From positions 1,116,001 through 1,180,000 of the forward strand of contig CAVXNB010000001.1 in the NCBI GenBank assembly GCA_963763085.1: a DNA stretch of 64,000 nucleotides, read 5' to 3'. Below, piece by piece: positions 25,928-34,458 of this stretch (its first letter is position 1; every line of letters starts with the position of its first letter). The notes under the pieces were generated by a model. That model made no database searches and was not told the DNA's origin. It was given only the letters and a program-made list of their open reading frames with translations. This DNA is from CAVXNB01 sp963763085. GTDB taxonomy: Bacteria > Actinomycetota > Acidimicrobiia > Acidimicrobiales > Bog-793. A program made the translations under genes and the position numbers.

Positions 25928-26007
25928 ACGCGTTCCAATGCCCAGACCATGCCCAGCATGGCGAGTGTGAATGCGACGACACAGACGATTGCCAGAAAGT
26001 CACCCAT
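25924..26007 (-). CDS. 27-residue membrane peptide preceding kdpF
   Basis: ATG 26007 encodes GDFLAIVCVVAFTLAMLGMV then WALERV and a stop. Its TGA overlaps the kdpF GTG (GTGA), so translation is coupled. It is a single helix with a charged end, like short peptides I recall before kdpF in other actinobacteria, but it has no accepted name. A role as an extra small subunit of the Kdp pump is an inference from position only. Confidence 0.6.
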   Translation of the reverse strand: MGDFLAIVCVVAFTLAMLGMVWALERV

Positions 26008-26140
26008 GGGGCGAGTATGTGGGCGCGGCGTGTCAACAGAGCGTTAACAACCGGGCTTCCGGCATCAATTCCGCGTAAACGAGCGACGTCGGGAGGGCCC
26101 GGCACGTCTCGGGCGACCTGATTGCTGGAAGACTCCCGCC

Positions 26141-27313
26141 GTGGTCTCGGTGCTCGTGTTCGCCACGACGTTGGCTGTTGCGGTCCTCGTTTCGCAGCTC
26201 GCCCACCGCACCGTGCTGTCCACCGCCGTGCTGTTCCTCGCAGCAGGTTTCGTCGCCGGTCCCGGCGTCCTTCATGTGATCACGCTCACCCCCCACGAAC
26301 CCGCCGTGCGTGAGCTCGCCGACCTGGCCCTGTTCAGTGTCCTGTTCACCGATGGGATGGCCGTCGGCGTCCGAGAGCTCCGCTCGGCCTGGCGCCTGCC
26401 CGGCCGCGCTCTCCTCTTCGGCTTGCCGTTGACGCTGGCGGCGATCGCCGTGATGGCGAGATATCTCGGCGGCCTCAATTGGACCAACGCGTTCTTGCTC
26501 GGCGCGGTCCTCAGTCCGACCGACCCGGTCTTCGCAGCCGCCATCGTCGGTCGCGAGGAAATCCCGGTCCGGCTCCGGCAACTGCTCAACGTCGAGAGCG
26601 GACTCAATGACGGACTGGCCCTCCCGATCGTCGTCGTGCTTCTGGGCGTCACGGCGACGGGGTCGCTCGACGCCCCACGACTCGCGGGCGATTTCGCCCT
26701 CGGAATTGCCCTCGGGATTGCGCTTCCGTGGGTCTTCATTCGCCTCGAGCAGAGCCGTTTCCTCTCCGCAAGCGATCTCTACGAGCCGCTCGGCCTGTTC
26801 GCCGTCGGACTGGGGCTGCTGGCTCTATGTCGGGTCACCGGCGCGAACGAGTTCCTGGGAGCCTTTGTCGGCGGCATCACGGTTGCTTCGGTGAGCACGA
26901 CGGCTCGGGACGCATTTCATCGGTTTGGCGAGCTCGTCACCGAGTTGCTGAAGCTGGCCGCCCTGCTTGCGTTCGGTGCTCTGGTCACACCCGCGCTGCT
27001 GCGGGGAGTCGGCCCCGAAGGTTGGCTCTTCGCGGTCGGCGTGATCATCGTCGCGCGTCCCGTCGCGCTGACGATCGCCTTGCATCGCAGCACGTTGGGG
27101 TGGCGCGAGCAGGCGGCGGCAGCATGGTTCGGCCCGAAGGGTTTCGCATCGGTGGTCTACGGCTTGACCGTGCTCGAGGTCGGCGGCCCGATGGCGGAGC
27201 GGATCTTCGTTCTCACCGTGGTCGCAGTCGCGATCTCGATCGTCGCCCACTCCTCGACCGACATAGTGGTGGCGAAATGGCTCACGAGCACGACGGCGGC
27301 TCGCTCCTCATAG
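26141..27313 (+). CDS. Cation/proton antiporter (CPA1 type)
   Basis: A 390-residue membrane protein with about twelve helices. Conserved pieces are LFTDGMAVGVRELRSAWRLP, the LSPTDPVFAAAIVG helix break and LLNVESGLNDGLALPIVV, which holds the Asn-Asp pair used for ion binding in CPA antiporters. The ending WFGPKGFASVVYGLTVLE is also typical. It exchanges Na+ or K+ for protons. It is divergent from kdpFABC across 133 bases and lies 83 bases before the short kdpD, making a potassium/ion cluster. Confidence 0.88.
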   Translation: MVSVLVFATTLAVAVLVSQLAHRTVLSTAVLFLAAGFVAGPGVLHVITLTPHEPAVRELADLALFSVLFTDGMAVGVRELRSAWRLPGRALLFGLPLTLAAIAVMARYLGGLNWTNAFLLGAVLSPTDPVFAAAIVGREEIPVRLRQLLNVESGLNDGLALPIVVVLLGVTATGSLDAPRLAGDFALGIALGIALPWVFIRLEQSRFLSASDLYEPLGLFAVGLGLLALCRVTGANEFLGAFVGGITVASVSTTARDAFHRFGELVTELLKLAALLAFGALVTPALLRGVGPEGWLFAVGVIIVARPVALTIALHRSTLGWREQAAAAWFGPKGFASVVYGLTVLEVGGPMAERIFVLTVVAVAISIVAHSSTDIVVAKWLTSTTAARSS

Positions 27314-27396
27314 CTCAGCTTTCAAACGTCTCGGGCTAAGTTGCGTCCGGCGGCCACCCGGGTGGCGACGAGGCATCGAAAGGAGGGTCGGGCGCG

Positions 27397-28587
27397 GTGA
27401 GTGTCGGTGCCAACTTCGGCCCCAACGAGGACGAAGCCGAGAAGGACGTCGAGCCGACCGGGAAGTTCCGTCTCTATCTCGGAGCGGTGGCTGGTGTCGG
27501 CAAGACCTGGTCGATGCTCGACGAGGGCTGGCGGCGCCACCGGCGCGGCGCCGACGTCGTCATCGGCTTCGTCGAGACGCACGGCCGGGCCCGCACGGCC
27601 GAGCAGATCCGCGACCTCGAAGTCGTTCCCCGCAAGGTCGTCGAGTACCGCGGCACGACGTTCGAGGAGATGGACCTGGCGGCGGTGCTTGCCCGCCGTC
27701 CGGAGGTGGCGCTCATCGACGAGCTCGCCCACACGAACGTGCCCGGCTCCGGTCCCCACGCCAAGCGGTGGGAGGACGTGCTCCAGATCCTCGACGCCGG
27801 GATCGCGGTCATCAGCACTGTCAACATCCAGCACCTCGAGAGCGTGGCCGACGCCGTGGAGGAGATCACCGGCGTGTCCGTCCGCGAGCGGGTGCCGGAC
27901 TGGGTCGTCCGCAAGGCCGACCAGATCGAGCTGATCGACTCGTCCCCCGAACAGCTGCGCCGGCGCATGCTGCACGGGAACATCTATCCGCCGGAGAAGA
28001 TCCCGAGCGCGCTGGCCAGCTTCTTCAAGCAGCAGAACCTTGTGGCGTTGCGCGAGCTTGCGCTTCGTTTCGTCGCCGACGAGACCGAGGAGGAGCTCCT
28101 CGAGTTCCTCGTCGCCAAGCACCCGGACATCGTCTGGGACACCGCCGAGCGCATCATGGTCGCGGTCACGGGGGCGGCGGGCACCGATGCCGTGCTCCGC
28201 CGTGCGGCTCGCATGGCCACACGGCTGCACGCCGACCTCCAGGTCGTCCACGTCGTCGGCGAGGAGAACACGCGGCCGGCGTCCAAACAGGCGCTCGCGT
28301 CGATCAGGACCCTCGCCGAGGACCTGGGGGCCAAGTGGCACGAGGTCACCGCCGACGACCCGGCCCCGGCGCTGGTGAAATTCGCGAAGGACAACCAGAT
28401 CACCCAGATCGTGCTCGGTGCGTCCCGCCGCTCCCGCTGGGAGCGCGTCATGAGCAGACCCTCGGTGGTGCAGCGAGTGCTGCGCTTCGCGGGTCAGTCC
28501 GGCGTCGACGTCCACGTCATCGCGCGCTACGGGGAGGACAAGGCGCCGTTGCGGGTGGCCTCGGCACGCGAGGACCCGGGCGAGTGA
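27397..28587 (+). CDS. Short KdpD: sensor N-terminal and USP domains without kinase
   Basis: GTG 27397 follows AAAGGAGGG. The 396-residue protein has the KdpD N-terminal domain: Walker A GAVAGVGKTWSML, GFVETHGRARTAEQIRDLEV, and Walker B ALIDELAHTNVPGSGPHAKR. A USP domain (about 250-380) follows. The four membrane helices, GAF and histidine kinase parts of full KdpD are absent, and the stop is followed by a strong terminator. No kdpE is seen in the window. Short KdpD proteins of this kind exist in other bacteria. In related proteins the USP part binds cyclic di-AMP, so this one may sense it. Confidence 0.85.
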   Translation: MSVGANFGPNEDEAEKDVEPTGKFRLYLGAVAGVGKTWSMLDEGWRRHRRGADVVIGFVETHGRARTAEQIRDLEVVPRKVVEYRGTTFEEMDLAAVLARRPEVALIDELAHTNVPGSGPHAKRWEDVLQILDAGIAVISTVNIQHLESVADAVEEITGVSVRERVPDWVVRKADQIELIDSSPEQLRRRMLHGNIYPPEKIPSALASFFKQQNLVALRELALRFVADETEEELLEFLVAKHPDIVWDTAERIMVAVTGAAGTDAVLRRAARMATRLHADLQVVHVVGEENTRPASKQALASIRTLAEDLGAKWHEVTADDPAPALVKFAKDNQITQIVLGASRRSRWERVMSRPSVVQRVLRFAGQSGVDVHVIARYGEDKAPLRVASAREDPGE

Positions 28588-28637
28588 CTCGCGTCACGCC
28601 GAACTCCCCGCCGTGGTCGACTCAGACCTGGGAGAAT

Positions 28638-28685
28638 AAGAGGCGCGCACGGTCCGGCACTGGCCGGCGACGTGCGCGCCTCTTT
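28638..28685 (+). terminator. Strong hairpin terminator after short kdpD
   Basis: AAGAGGCGCGCACG pairs perfectly with CGTGCGCGCCTCTT over 14 positions, followed by TCCC. It ends the antiporter/kdpD transcript and, on the other strand, the small gene at 28724. Confidence 0.75.
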
Positions 28686-28723
28686 CCCAGGGGGGAGCTA
28701 GCAGAAACGGAGGATCGTGCGAA

Positions 28724-28876
28724 TCACCGACCCCGAGCGTCTCGGTCGAGCCGCCAACGGCGCAAGGAGGCTGAAGCCCTGCGGCGCGCCAGCTGCCATC
28801 TGCGCGGCTCGGAAAGCCGCTCCAGGTCCTGCATGTGCAGATCCACGATCTGCTTGCTGTTCATTGGGTTCATCAT
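28724..28876 (-). CDS. Small basic protein, 50 residues
   Basis: ATG 28876 has AGGAGG eight bases upstream. The product reads MMNPMNSKQIVDLHMQDLER, then LSEPRRWQLARRRASASLRR and WRLDRDARGR. Similar short actinobacterial proteins (an N-terminal helix with LHxxDLERLxExRRW, then Arg-rich) are common and have no known function. A palindromic site lies in its promoter region, and it is divergent from the ArsR-type gene. Confidence 0.6.
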   Translation of the reverse strand: MMNPMNSKQIVDLHMQDLERLSEPRRWQLARRRASASLRRWRLDRDARGR

Positions 28877-28918
28877 GGGATATCCCTCCTTCACTAGGTT
28901 GGCTGGGTTGATATGATC

Positions 28919-28939
28919 GTGACATCATTATGACATCAC
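28919..28939. promoter_or_regulatory. Imperfect palindrome upstream of the small basic protein
   Basis: GTGA..TCAT.ATGA..TCAC forms a 21-base near-palindrome with two ATGACATC-like direct units. It sits about 45 bases before the small gene and could be an operator, possibly for the neighbouring ArsR-type regulator. Confidence 0.4.
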
Positions 28940-29039
28940 TCCTGGCGTCAGTCAAGGGCACATCGCAGTCATATCGACTTCAAAGTTGCCCAGCACGTCC
29001 GGCGCCCGGCCTTTTCTCTCTGTGGAGATTGTACCGGAA

Positions 29040-29073
29040 AGTTGTTGCCTTTTCAACTATTTCTTGATATAGT
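29040..29073 (+). promoter_or_regulatory. Promoter and operator of the ArsR-type gene
   Basis: AGTTG and CAACT form an inverted repeat with a nine-base spacer, just before TATAGT (29068-29073). ATG 29083 lies nine bases after this -10 box, so the mRNA has almost no leader. Autoregulation is likely. Confidence 0.45.
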
Positions 29074-29082
29074 CATGTGGCT

Positions 29083-30093
29083 ATGCAACTCGTAGAGCAG
29101 AGGACCGAGACGCCGGCGGCGGTGATCACCATCGGACCGTCGATCGCCGTCGAGCTCTCGTGGGCGCTGCTCGCCGCCCGCAAGGAGCAGCTCTGCATCA
29201 ATCACCCGGAGCTTCAGGCCCTGTACGAGCGGCCGAACGGGCTGGAGCATCGCATCCGATCGTTCTGGGCCGACGGCGTCGGAGACTTCGGAGAGCTGGC
29301 GATCCTTGCCGACCAGGCTCATCTGCTCGGAAGCGTCGAGATCGAGGAACTGCTGGCGGGCGTCGCCGCGGCGGCGGTTGACAGCCCGGCCGAGCTGCCA
29401 CTCCTCTCCGAGACCGAGGACGACCGGCGGATCTTCCTGAACCGCCTCGACCGGCTCCGCCGCTCTCCCCAGCTGCGGGACGACTACGTGCAGCTGCTCC
29501 GTGACATCTGGGCCGAGGTCGGCCCGACCTGGGAGGCCGAGGGCCGAGCGCTCGTGGCGGCCGCGGTCGAGCGGTACCAGCGCAGGCTCGAGCGTGGCGC
29601 CAAATGGGTGGACCTCATCGTCGTCGAGTGCGAGTACCTCAAGAAGATCCTGCCCCGGCTGATCAGCCTCCTACCGGCGCTGGTCTCGGTGACGATCGCA
29701 CCGAGCTACTTCTCCGGCCAGGGTCTCCTGTTCGATCTCCCGAACGGCATCCTTGTCGGTGTCGCCGCCGAGGAGACCGGGCAGAGCGCACGGGCGAGAA
29801 CCGACCTTCTAGCCAAGCGTCTCAAGTCGCTCGCCGACCCGACACGGCTCGCGATCATCGACTCACTCGCCGGCGGCCCCATGACGGTGGGCGAGATCGC
29901 CCGCTCGTTCGATCTCGCGCAGCCGACGGTGAGCAACCACGTCAAGGTCCTCCGCGAGGCCGGCGTCGTCACCGCCTCCCGCCGCGGTAACCGGCTCGAG
30001 CTCGAGGTCCGCAAGGACGCCGGCAACGAGCTCTTCGACGAGTTGAAGGCTCTGATGGACCGGGCCGGCCAAGAAGAGCTGGTCGCCGACTGA
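29083..30093 (+). CDS. ArsR-family regulator with large N-terminal sensor domain
   Basis: ATG 29083 (or GTG 29077) gives 336 residues. Residues 1-240 are an unknown helical domain with MQLVEQRTETPAAVITIGPS and several RERxGPxWE-like pieces. The C-terminal 85 residues are an ArsR winged helix: LKSLADPTRLAIIDSLAGGP, then MTVGEIARSFDLAQPTVSNH, VKVLREAGVVTASRRGNRLE. The recognition helix is AQPTVSNHVKVL. No Cys pairs for metal binding appear, so it is probably not a metal sensor. Ligand unknown. Confidence 0.8.
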   Translation: MQLVEQRTETPAAVITIGPSIAVELSWALLAARKEQLCINHPELQALYERPNGLEHRIRSFWADGVGDFGELAILADQAHLLGSVEIEELLAGVAAAAVDSPAELPLLSETEDDRRIFLNRLDRLRRSPQLRDDYVQLLRDIWAEVGPTWEAEGRALVAAAVERYQRRLERGAKWVDLIVVECEYLKKILPRLISLLPALVSVTIAPSYFSGQGLLFDLPNGILVGVAAEETGQSARARTDLLAKRLKSLADPTRLAIIDSLAGGPMTVGEIARSFDLAQPTVSNHVKVLREAGVVTASRRGNRLELEVRKDAGNELFDELKALMDRAGQEELVAD

Positions 30094-30124
30094 ACCGGCG
30101 CCTCCGGGCCCGACCGTGACCGCG

Positions 30125-31204
30125 TCACCGCTTGTCGAGATTGCGGTGAAGCTTGCCGAACGCCTTCAACCTCTTGCGCTCCTCGGCCCGGACGCGGGGA
30201 TCGACGCGGGCGGCGAGGTGCCGTTGTTCGCGGCGGAGCTTCTCGAAGCTTGCGTAGCGGTCGGCGTCGAGCTGGCCCGTGGCGATCGCCTCCTGAACGG
30301 CGCAGCCGGGCTCGCTCCGGTGCCCGCAATCCGAGAAACGGCACGCCGCCGCCAACTCTTCGATCTCCCCGAAGGCCTCCCCGATGGCCTCGTCCGCGTC
30401 GAAGAGAGCCAGCGCCCGCAGTCCCGGGGTGTCGATCAGGAGCGCTCCGCCGGGGAGGCGCACGAGCTCGCGGGCGGTGGTCGTGTGGCGGCCCTTGCCG
30501 TCGTCACGAATCTCGCCCGTCGCGAGGTCGACCGTCCCCAACCCGAGGCGGTTCGCGAGCGTCGACTTGCCCGCTCCGGACGGTCCCAGCAGCGCCACCG
30601 TGGCGCCGGGCTCGAGAAAGTCGCCGATGACGTCCATGCCTGCGCCCGTCAACGAGCTCACCGCGACGACGTCGCCGCCACCGATGAGTCGCTCGGCCGC
30701 CTCGACCGCGCCCGCCACGTCGTCGGCGAGATCTGCCTTGGTCAGCACGGCGACGGGAGAGGCGCCGCTCTGCCAGGCGAGGACCAGCAGGCGCTCGAGG
30801 CGCCTGGGACGGAAGCGGCCTTCGAGAGAGCAGACGACGAAGACCTTGTCGACGTTTGCGGCGAGTACCTGGGGCACTTCGCCCGTGCGTGCGCCACCTC
30901 GCACGATGGTGCTCCGTCGCGGGAGCACCTCCATGACCGAACCGCCCTGGAGCACCACCCAGTCGCCAACCGTGGGCGCGTTCAGCGGGTCTGGGTCGTG
31001 GGCAAGCTGCGGGGCAACGAGGGCGCGCAGATCGCCGTCTTGTGTGAGGACGGTCAGGGCGCCCCGGTCGACCCGGGCGACGCGGGCCGGGGTGGATCCT
31101 TCGGCGCGGCGCTCTTCAAACGCAGCGTCGAAGGGCGGGCCCCAACCGAGCTCGATGAGCGCCGTACCAGGTTGGTAGGACGCAGAGGAATTGGACAATG
31201 GCAA
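30125..31204 (-). CDS. rsgA: Ribosome-associated GTPase RsgA
   Basis: A 359-residue circularly permuted GTPase. The G4 motif (VLTKADLADD) comes before the P-loop (LLGPSGAGKSTLANRL) and G3 (LIDTPGLRAL), which is characteristic. An N-terminal OB-like part carries LTQDGDLRALVAP. The C-terminal zinc site is CRFSDCGHRSEPGC (Cys-Cys-His-Cys). RsgA matures the 30S subunit and is ppGpp sensitive. It converges on the ArsR gene 31 bases away. Confidence 0.93.
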   Translation of the reverse strand: MPLSNSSASYQPGTALIELGWGPPFDAAFEERRAEGSTPARVARVDRGALTVLTQDGDLRALVAPQLAHDPDPLNAPTVGDWVVLQGGSVMEVLPRRSTIVRGGARTGEVPQVLAANVDKVFVVCSLEGRFRPRRLERLLVLAWQSGASPVAVLTKADLADDVAGAVEAAERLIGGGDVVAVSSLTGAGMDVIGDFLEPGATVALLGPSGAGKSTLANRLGLGTVDLATGEIRDDGKGRHTTTARELVRLPGGALLIDTPGLRALALFDADEAIGEAFGEIEELAAACRFSDCGHRSEPGCAVQEAIATGQLDADRYASFEKLRREQRHLAARVDPRVRAEERKRLKAFGKLHRNLDKR

Positions 31205-31481
31205 CGCTCCTTGGTTTCGGAGCGCTCGGCCGCGGAGGGTTTTCGTTACGAACCTGCGGTCAGGTTGCCCTGGGCTCGAGCGCGCGATCAGTTCGGGTAC
31301 GGGGTTGACGTTCGACTTTCATCCCGGCTGACCTCCTTTCGCTCGAGAGATGCCTCTTCTGAAATTGTTACCAGGTCTGAGAGGCTCCGACATTTTCTCT
31401 TCCTGTGAGACCCCCAAGGACCTAGAATCCCGCCAGGTCGAAGTGCGGGATGCCCGTAGCATTAAAAGTAAAGGACAACAC

Positions 31482-32405
31482 ATGGGAAGTCTCGTGGTGG
31501 ACTCCGCGCAGGACCATGCCCTCGTCGAGGAGCTGGCCGAGCCGGCAGCCCGCTTGTTCAACCGACACCTGTCGGTCTCCAAGGAGTGGTATCCGTTCGA
31601 GGACGTCCCCTGGGACAATGCGGCTGACTTCGACGCCGAGGAGAGCTGGAATGCGAAGCAGTACCCCCTACCTGAAGGGGTGCAGAGCGCGATCATCGTC
31701 AATGTCCTGACCGAGGACAATCTCCCCTACTACACCCACACCCTCATGTCCGCAGTCCAGGCCGATCATCCGCTACGCGAGTGGAGCCGGCGGTGGACCG
31801 CAGAGGAATGGCGTCACTCGGCTGCCATACGCGACTGGATCCTCGCCACCCGAGCGATCGATCCCTACCGTCTCGAGGACGACCGGATGGTGCAGATGTC
31901 GAGGGGTCAGGTTCCCGAGAGCAACAGCGTCGCTGAGATGATCTCGTACGTCAGCTTTCAGGAGCTCGCCACCCAGGTCGCCCACCGCAACACGGGGCAG
32001 GCTCTGGACAAGACCAAGCGCGGAAAGAAGATCATGTCGAAGGTTGCAGGGGACGAGGGACTCCATCACGCCTTCTACCGCGACCTCGTGCTCGCGGCGC
32101 TCGAGATCGACCCGTCCATGATGGTGAATGCGATCCAGAGCGAGCTGCGGAATTTCAAGATGCCCGGAACCGGCATCCCGGGCTTCACCAAGCACGAGGA
32201 GGCGATCGCCCTCGCCGGCATCTTCGGCGCCCAGCAGTTCGTCGAAGCGGTGGTGAAGCCGACGCTCGATTACTGGCACCTGTCCGACCTCGAGGGCTTG
32301 AGCCCGCAAGCCGACCGCGCACGCGACAAGATCGAGAAGAACGTCGCCGGGCTCACACGACTGGCGGCGGCCCAGCAGGCTCGCATCGCGACACTTCAGG
32401 CCTGA
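31482..32405 (+). CDS. Acyl-ACP desaturase (soluble di-iron)
   Basis: ATG 31482 follows AAAGGA. The 307-residue protein has the paired di-iron motifs of type 2 fatty-acid desaturases: EDNLPYYTH with the first Glu, EEWRHSAAIRDW (ExxH) and later GDEGLHHAFYRD (ExxH). It introduces a double bond into acyl-ACP using ferredoxin-like electrons, adjusting membrane fluidity, as with DesA proteins in mycobacteria. A TAGAAT-like -10 box lies near 31422. The gene is followed by a tandem repeat and then malic enzyme. Confidence 0.88.
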   Translation: MGSLVVDSAQDHALVEELAEPAARLFNRHLSVSKEWYPFEDVPWDNAADFDAEESWNAKQYPLPEGVQSAIIVNVLTEDNLPYYTHTLMSAVQADHPLREWSRRWTAEEWRHSAAIRDWILATRAIDPYRLEDDRMVQMSRGQVPESNSVAEMISYVSFQELATQVAHRNTGQALDKTKRGKKIMSKVAGDEGLHHAFYRDLVLAALEIDPSMMVNAIQSELRNFKMPGTGIPGFTKHEEAIALAGIFGAQQFVEAVVKPTLDYWHLSDLEGLSPQADRARDKIEKNVAGLTRLAAAQQARIATLQA

Positions 32406-32439
32406 GGCTCGGCGCTCCTCGGGTGGCGATCGGCGCCTA

Positions 32440-32516
32440 GGGAGTCGGCGCCTCGGGAGTCGGCGCCTCGGGAGTCGGCGCCCCTCGGGAGTCGGCGCCC
32501 CTCGGGAGTCGGCGCC
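32440..32516. repeat. Tandem repeat, five units of 13-17 bases
   Basis: The unit GGGAGTCGGCGCC plus a CTC or CCCTC spacer is repeated five times between the desaturase and malic enzyme genes. GGCGCC is self-complementary, so hairpins can form. It ends 26 bases before the malic enzyme start. Confidence 0.85.
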
Positions 32517-32542
32517 ACCACGAGCCACCACGAGGAGGAGCG

Positions 32543-34291
32543 ATGCGCCAGAGCTGGCGGGAACCCGACGGGTCTTGGCGGACGAGGCTGCGCGGGCGCC
32601 AGGTCTTCTCCGACCCGCGGATCAACAAGGGGACGGCCTTCGACGCAACGGAGCGACTGGCCCTCGGCCTCGTCGGGCTGATGCCGCCGCGTATCCTCCA
32701 CCTCGACGAGCAGCTGGCCCGTTCTTACAGTCAGTTCCAGGAACAGCCGACAGACCTGGCGAAGAACATCTTCCTCACAGCCCTGCACGACCGCAACGAG
32801 GTGCTCTTCTTCCGATTGGTGATCGACCATCTCCCGGAGATGCTGCCGATCGTCTACACCCCGACCATCGGCACCGCGATCGAGCGATACAGCCACGAGT
32901 ACCGGCGTCCTCGGGGGATCTACCTGTCTGTTGACCATCCCGAGCTCGTCGAGAGCTCGCTCGCCGCCTCCGAGCTCGGCCCCGACGAAGTCGACCTGCT
33001 CGTCGCGACCGATGGCGAGGCGATCCTCGGTATCGGCGACTGGGGCATCGGGGGCTTGGAGATCTCGGTCGGCAAGCTCGCGGTGTACACCGCCGCCGGC
33101 GGGCTCGACCCGAACCGCGTCCTCGCCGTGGTCCTCGACGTCGGGACGAATCGCCAGAGCCTGCTCGACGATCCTCTCTATCTCGGCACGCCTCATCGGC
33201 GAGTCGACCAGGATGTCTACGACCGCTTCGTCGACACCTACGTGTCCGCCGCCACAAAGCTGTTCCCACACGCCCTGATCCACTGGGAAGACTTCGGCTC
33301 CGCCAACGCCAGACGCATCCTCGCCCGCTACCGCGACCGGATCCTCACCTTCAACGACGACGTGCAGGGCACCGGAGCCGTCAATCTCGCCGCAGTTCTG
33401 GGGGCGCTCCGCGTGACCGGGCAGACACTCGCCGACCAGCGCGTGGTGATCTTCGGTGCCGGCACAGCCGGGATCGGCATCGCCGACCAGCTGACGGGCG
33501 CCATCGCCGGCGATTGCTTCGGCGCCGGCGATGGCTTCGGCGCCGGCCTCGGCGCCGGGCTCGGCACGGACCAGGCCAGGCGGCGTCTCTGGTGCGTCGA
33601 CCGGCATGGCCTCCTGACCGACGCCATGACTGGCCTCCTTGACTTCCAAGTCCCGTTCGCCCGTCCGGCGGCGGAAGTGGCGGCTTGGGAGCGGGAAAGC
33701 GACCTCGGCGGGATCGGCCTCGCCGAGGTGGTGAGGCGGGTCGAGCCGACCATCCTCATCGGCACCTCAGGCCGGCCAGGCGCCTTCAGCGAGCCGATCG
33801 TGCGCGAGATGGCGCGTCACGTGGAGCGGCCCATGATCTTCCCGATGTCTAATCCGACCCGGTTGAGCGAGGCGACGCCGGCCGACCTGATCACATGGAC
33901 CGAGGGCCGCGCGCTGGTTGCCACCGGCAGCCCGTTCGAGCCGGTCGTCTACGACGGCACGACGTACATGATCGCGCAGGCGAACAATGCTCTCGTCTTC
34001 CCCGGGCTCGGGCTCGCAACCGTCGTCTCGCGTGCGTCACGGGTCACCGACCACATGCTGTTCGCCGCGGCCGCCGCGCTGGCCGGCACCGTCGACTCGA
34101 CGCCACCCGGCGCGCCTCTTCTTCCTCTCATCAATGGTGTCCGCAAGGTCTCGGCCGCGGTCGCGGTTGGCGTCGCCCGAGCCGCGGCGGCCGACGGGGT
34201 GGCCGCGGTGGAGGTCGACGACGCTCGGCTCCCTTCAGCGGTCGAGGAAGCGATGTGGGCGGCTATCTACCGACCTGTGTTGCCCGCTTGA
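32543..34291 (+). CDS. NAD-dependent malic enzyme
   Basis: ATG 32543 follows GAGGAG. The 582-residue protein carries the malic enzyme signatures: LPIVYTPTIGTAIERYSHEY, the catalytic Lys region GGLEISVGKLAVYTAAGG, metal ligands in WEDFGSANARRILARYRD and FNDDVQGTGAVNLAAVLGA, and the Rossmann motif FGAGTAGIGIADQL. It converts malate to pyruvate and CO2. Just after the Rossmann motif an in-frame Gly/Ala repeat (FGAGDGFGAGLGAGLG) is inserted where relatives have an ordinary helix. The DNA there is GGCGCC-rich like the gap repeats. Confidence 0.92.
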   Translation: MRQSWREPDGSWRTRLRGRQVFSDPRINKGTAFDATERLALGLVGLMPPRILHLDEQLARSYSQFQEQPTDLAKNIFLTALHDRNEVLFFRLVIDHLPEMLPIVYTPTIGTAIERYSHEYRRPRGIYLSVDHPELVESSLAASELGPDEVDLLVATDGEAILGIGDWGIGGLEISVGKLAVYTAAGGLDPNRVLAVVLDVGTNRQSLLDDPLYLGTPHRRVDQDVYDRFVDTYVSAATKLFPHALIHWEDFGSANARRILARYRDRILTFNDDVQGTGAVNLAAVLGALRVTGQTLADQRVVIFGAGTAGIGIADQLTGAIAGDCFGAGDGFGAGLGAGLGTDQARRRLWCVDRHGLLTDAMTGLLDFQVPFARPAAEVAAWERESDLGGIGLAEVVRRVEPTILIGTSGRPGAFSEPIVREMARHVERPMIFPMSNPTRLSEATPADLITWTEGRALVATGSPFEPVVYDGTTYMIAQANNALVFPGLGLATVVSRASRVTDHMLFAAAAALAGTVDSTPPGAPLLPLINGVRKVSAAVAVGVARAAAADGVAAVEVDDARLPSAVEEAMWAAIYRPVLPA

Positions 34292-34404
34292 AAGCCTGGG
34301 CCTCGGCTTGGGCTTGGGCTTGGCGCTTGCCACGGCGCTCCCAGCGGCGCCTGTGCCTTGGTCGGCCGGGGATCGGCCTGTGGCAATTGTCTTTTTCTTG
34401 TTTG

Positions 34405-34458
34405 AACTTGCCTCCAATCGAGATTGCGACCGGTCACAATCTTTTCTGGAGGCAAGTT
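34405..34458. repeat. Palindromic repeat, copy 2
   Basis: Outer arms AACTTGCCTCC and GGAGGCAAGTT are perfect. The inner core is TTGCGAC, CG, GTCACAA: the left side is as in copies 3 and 4, the right side as in copy 1. On the plus strand it is followed by a run of six T, so it may end the malic enzyme transcript. It covers the last codons of the GH44 frame. Confidence 0.85.
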
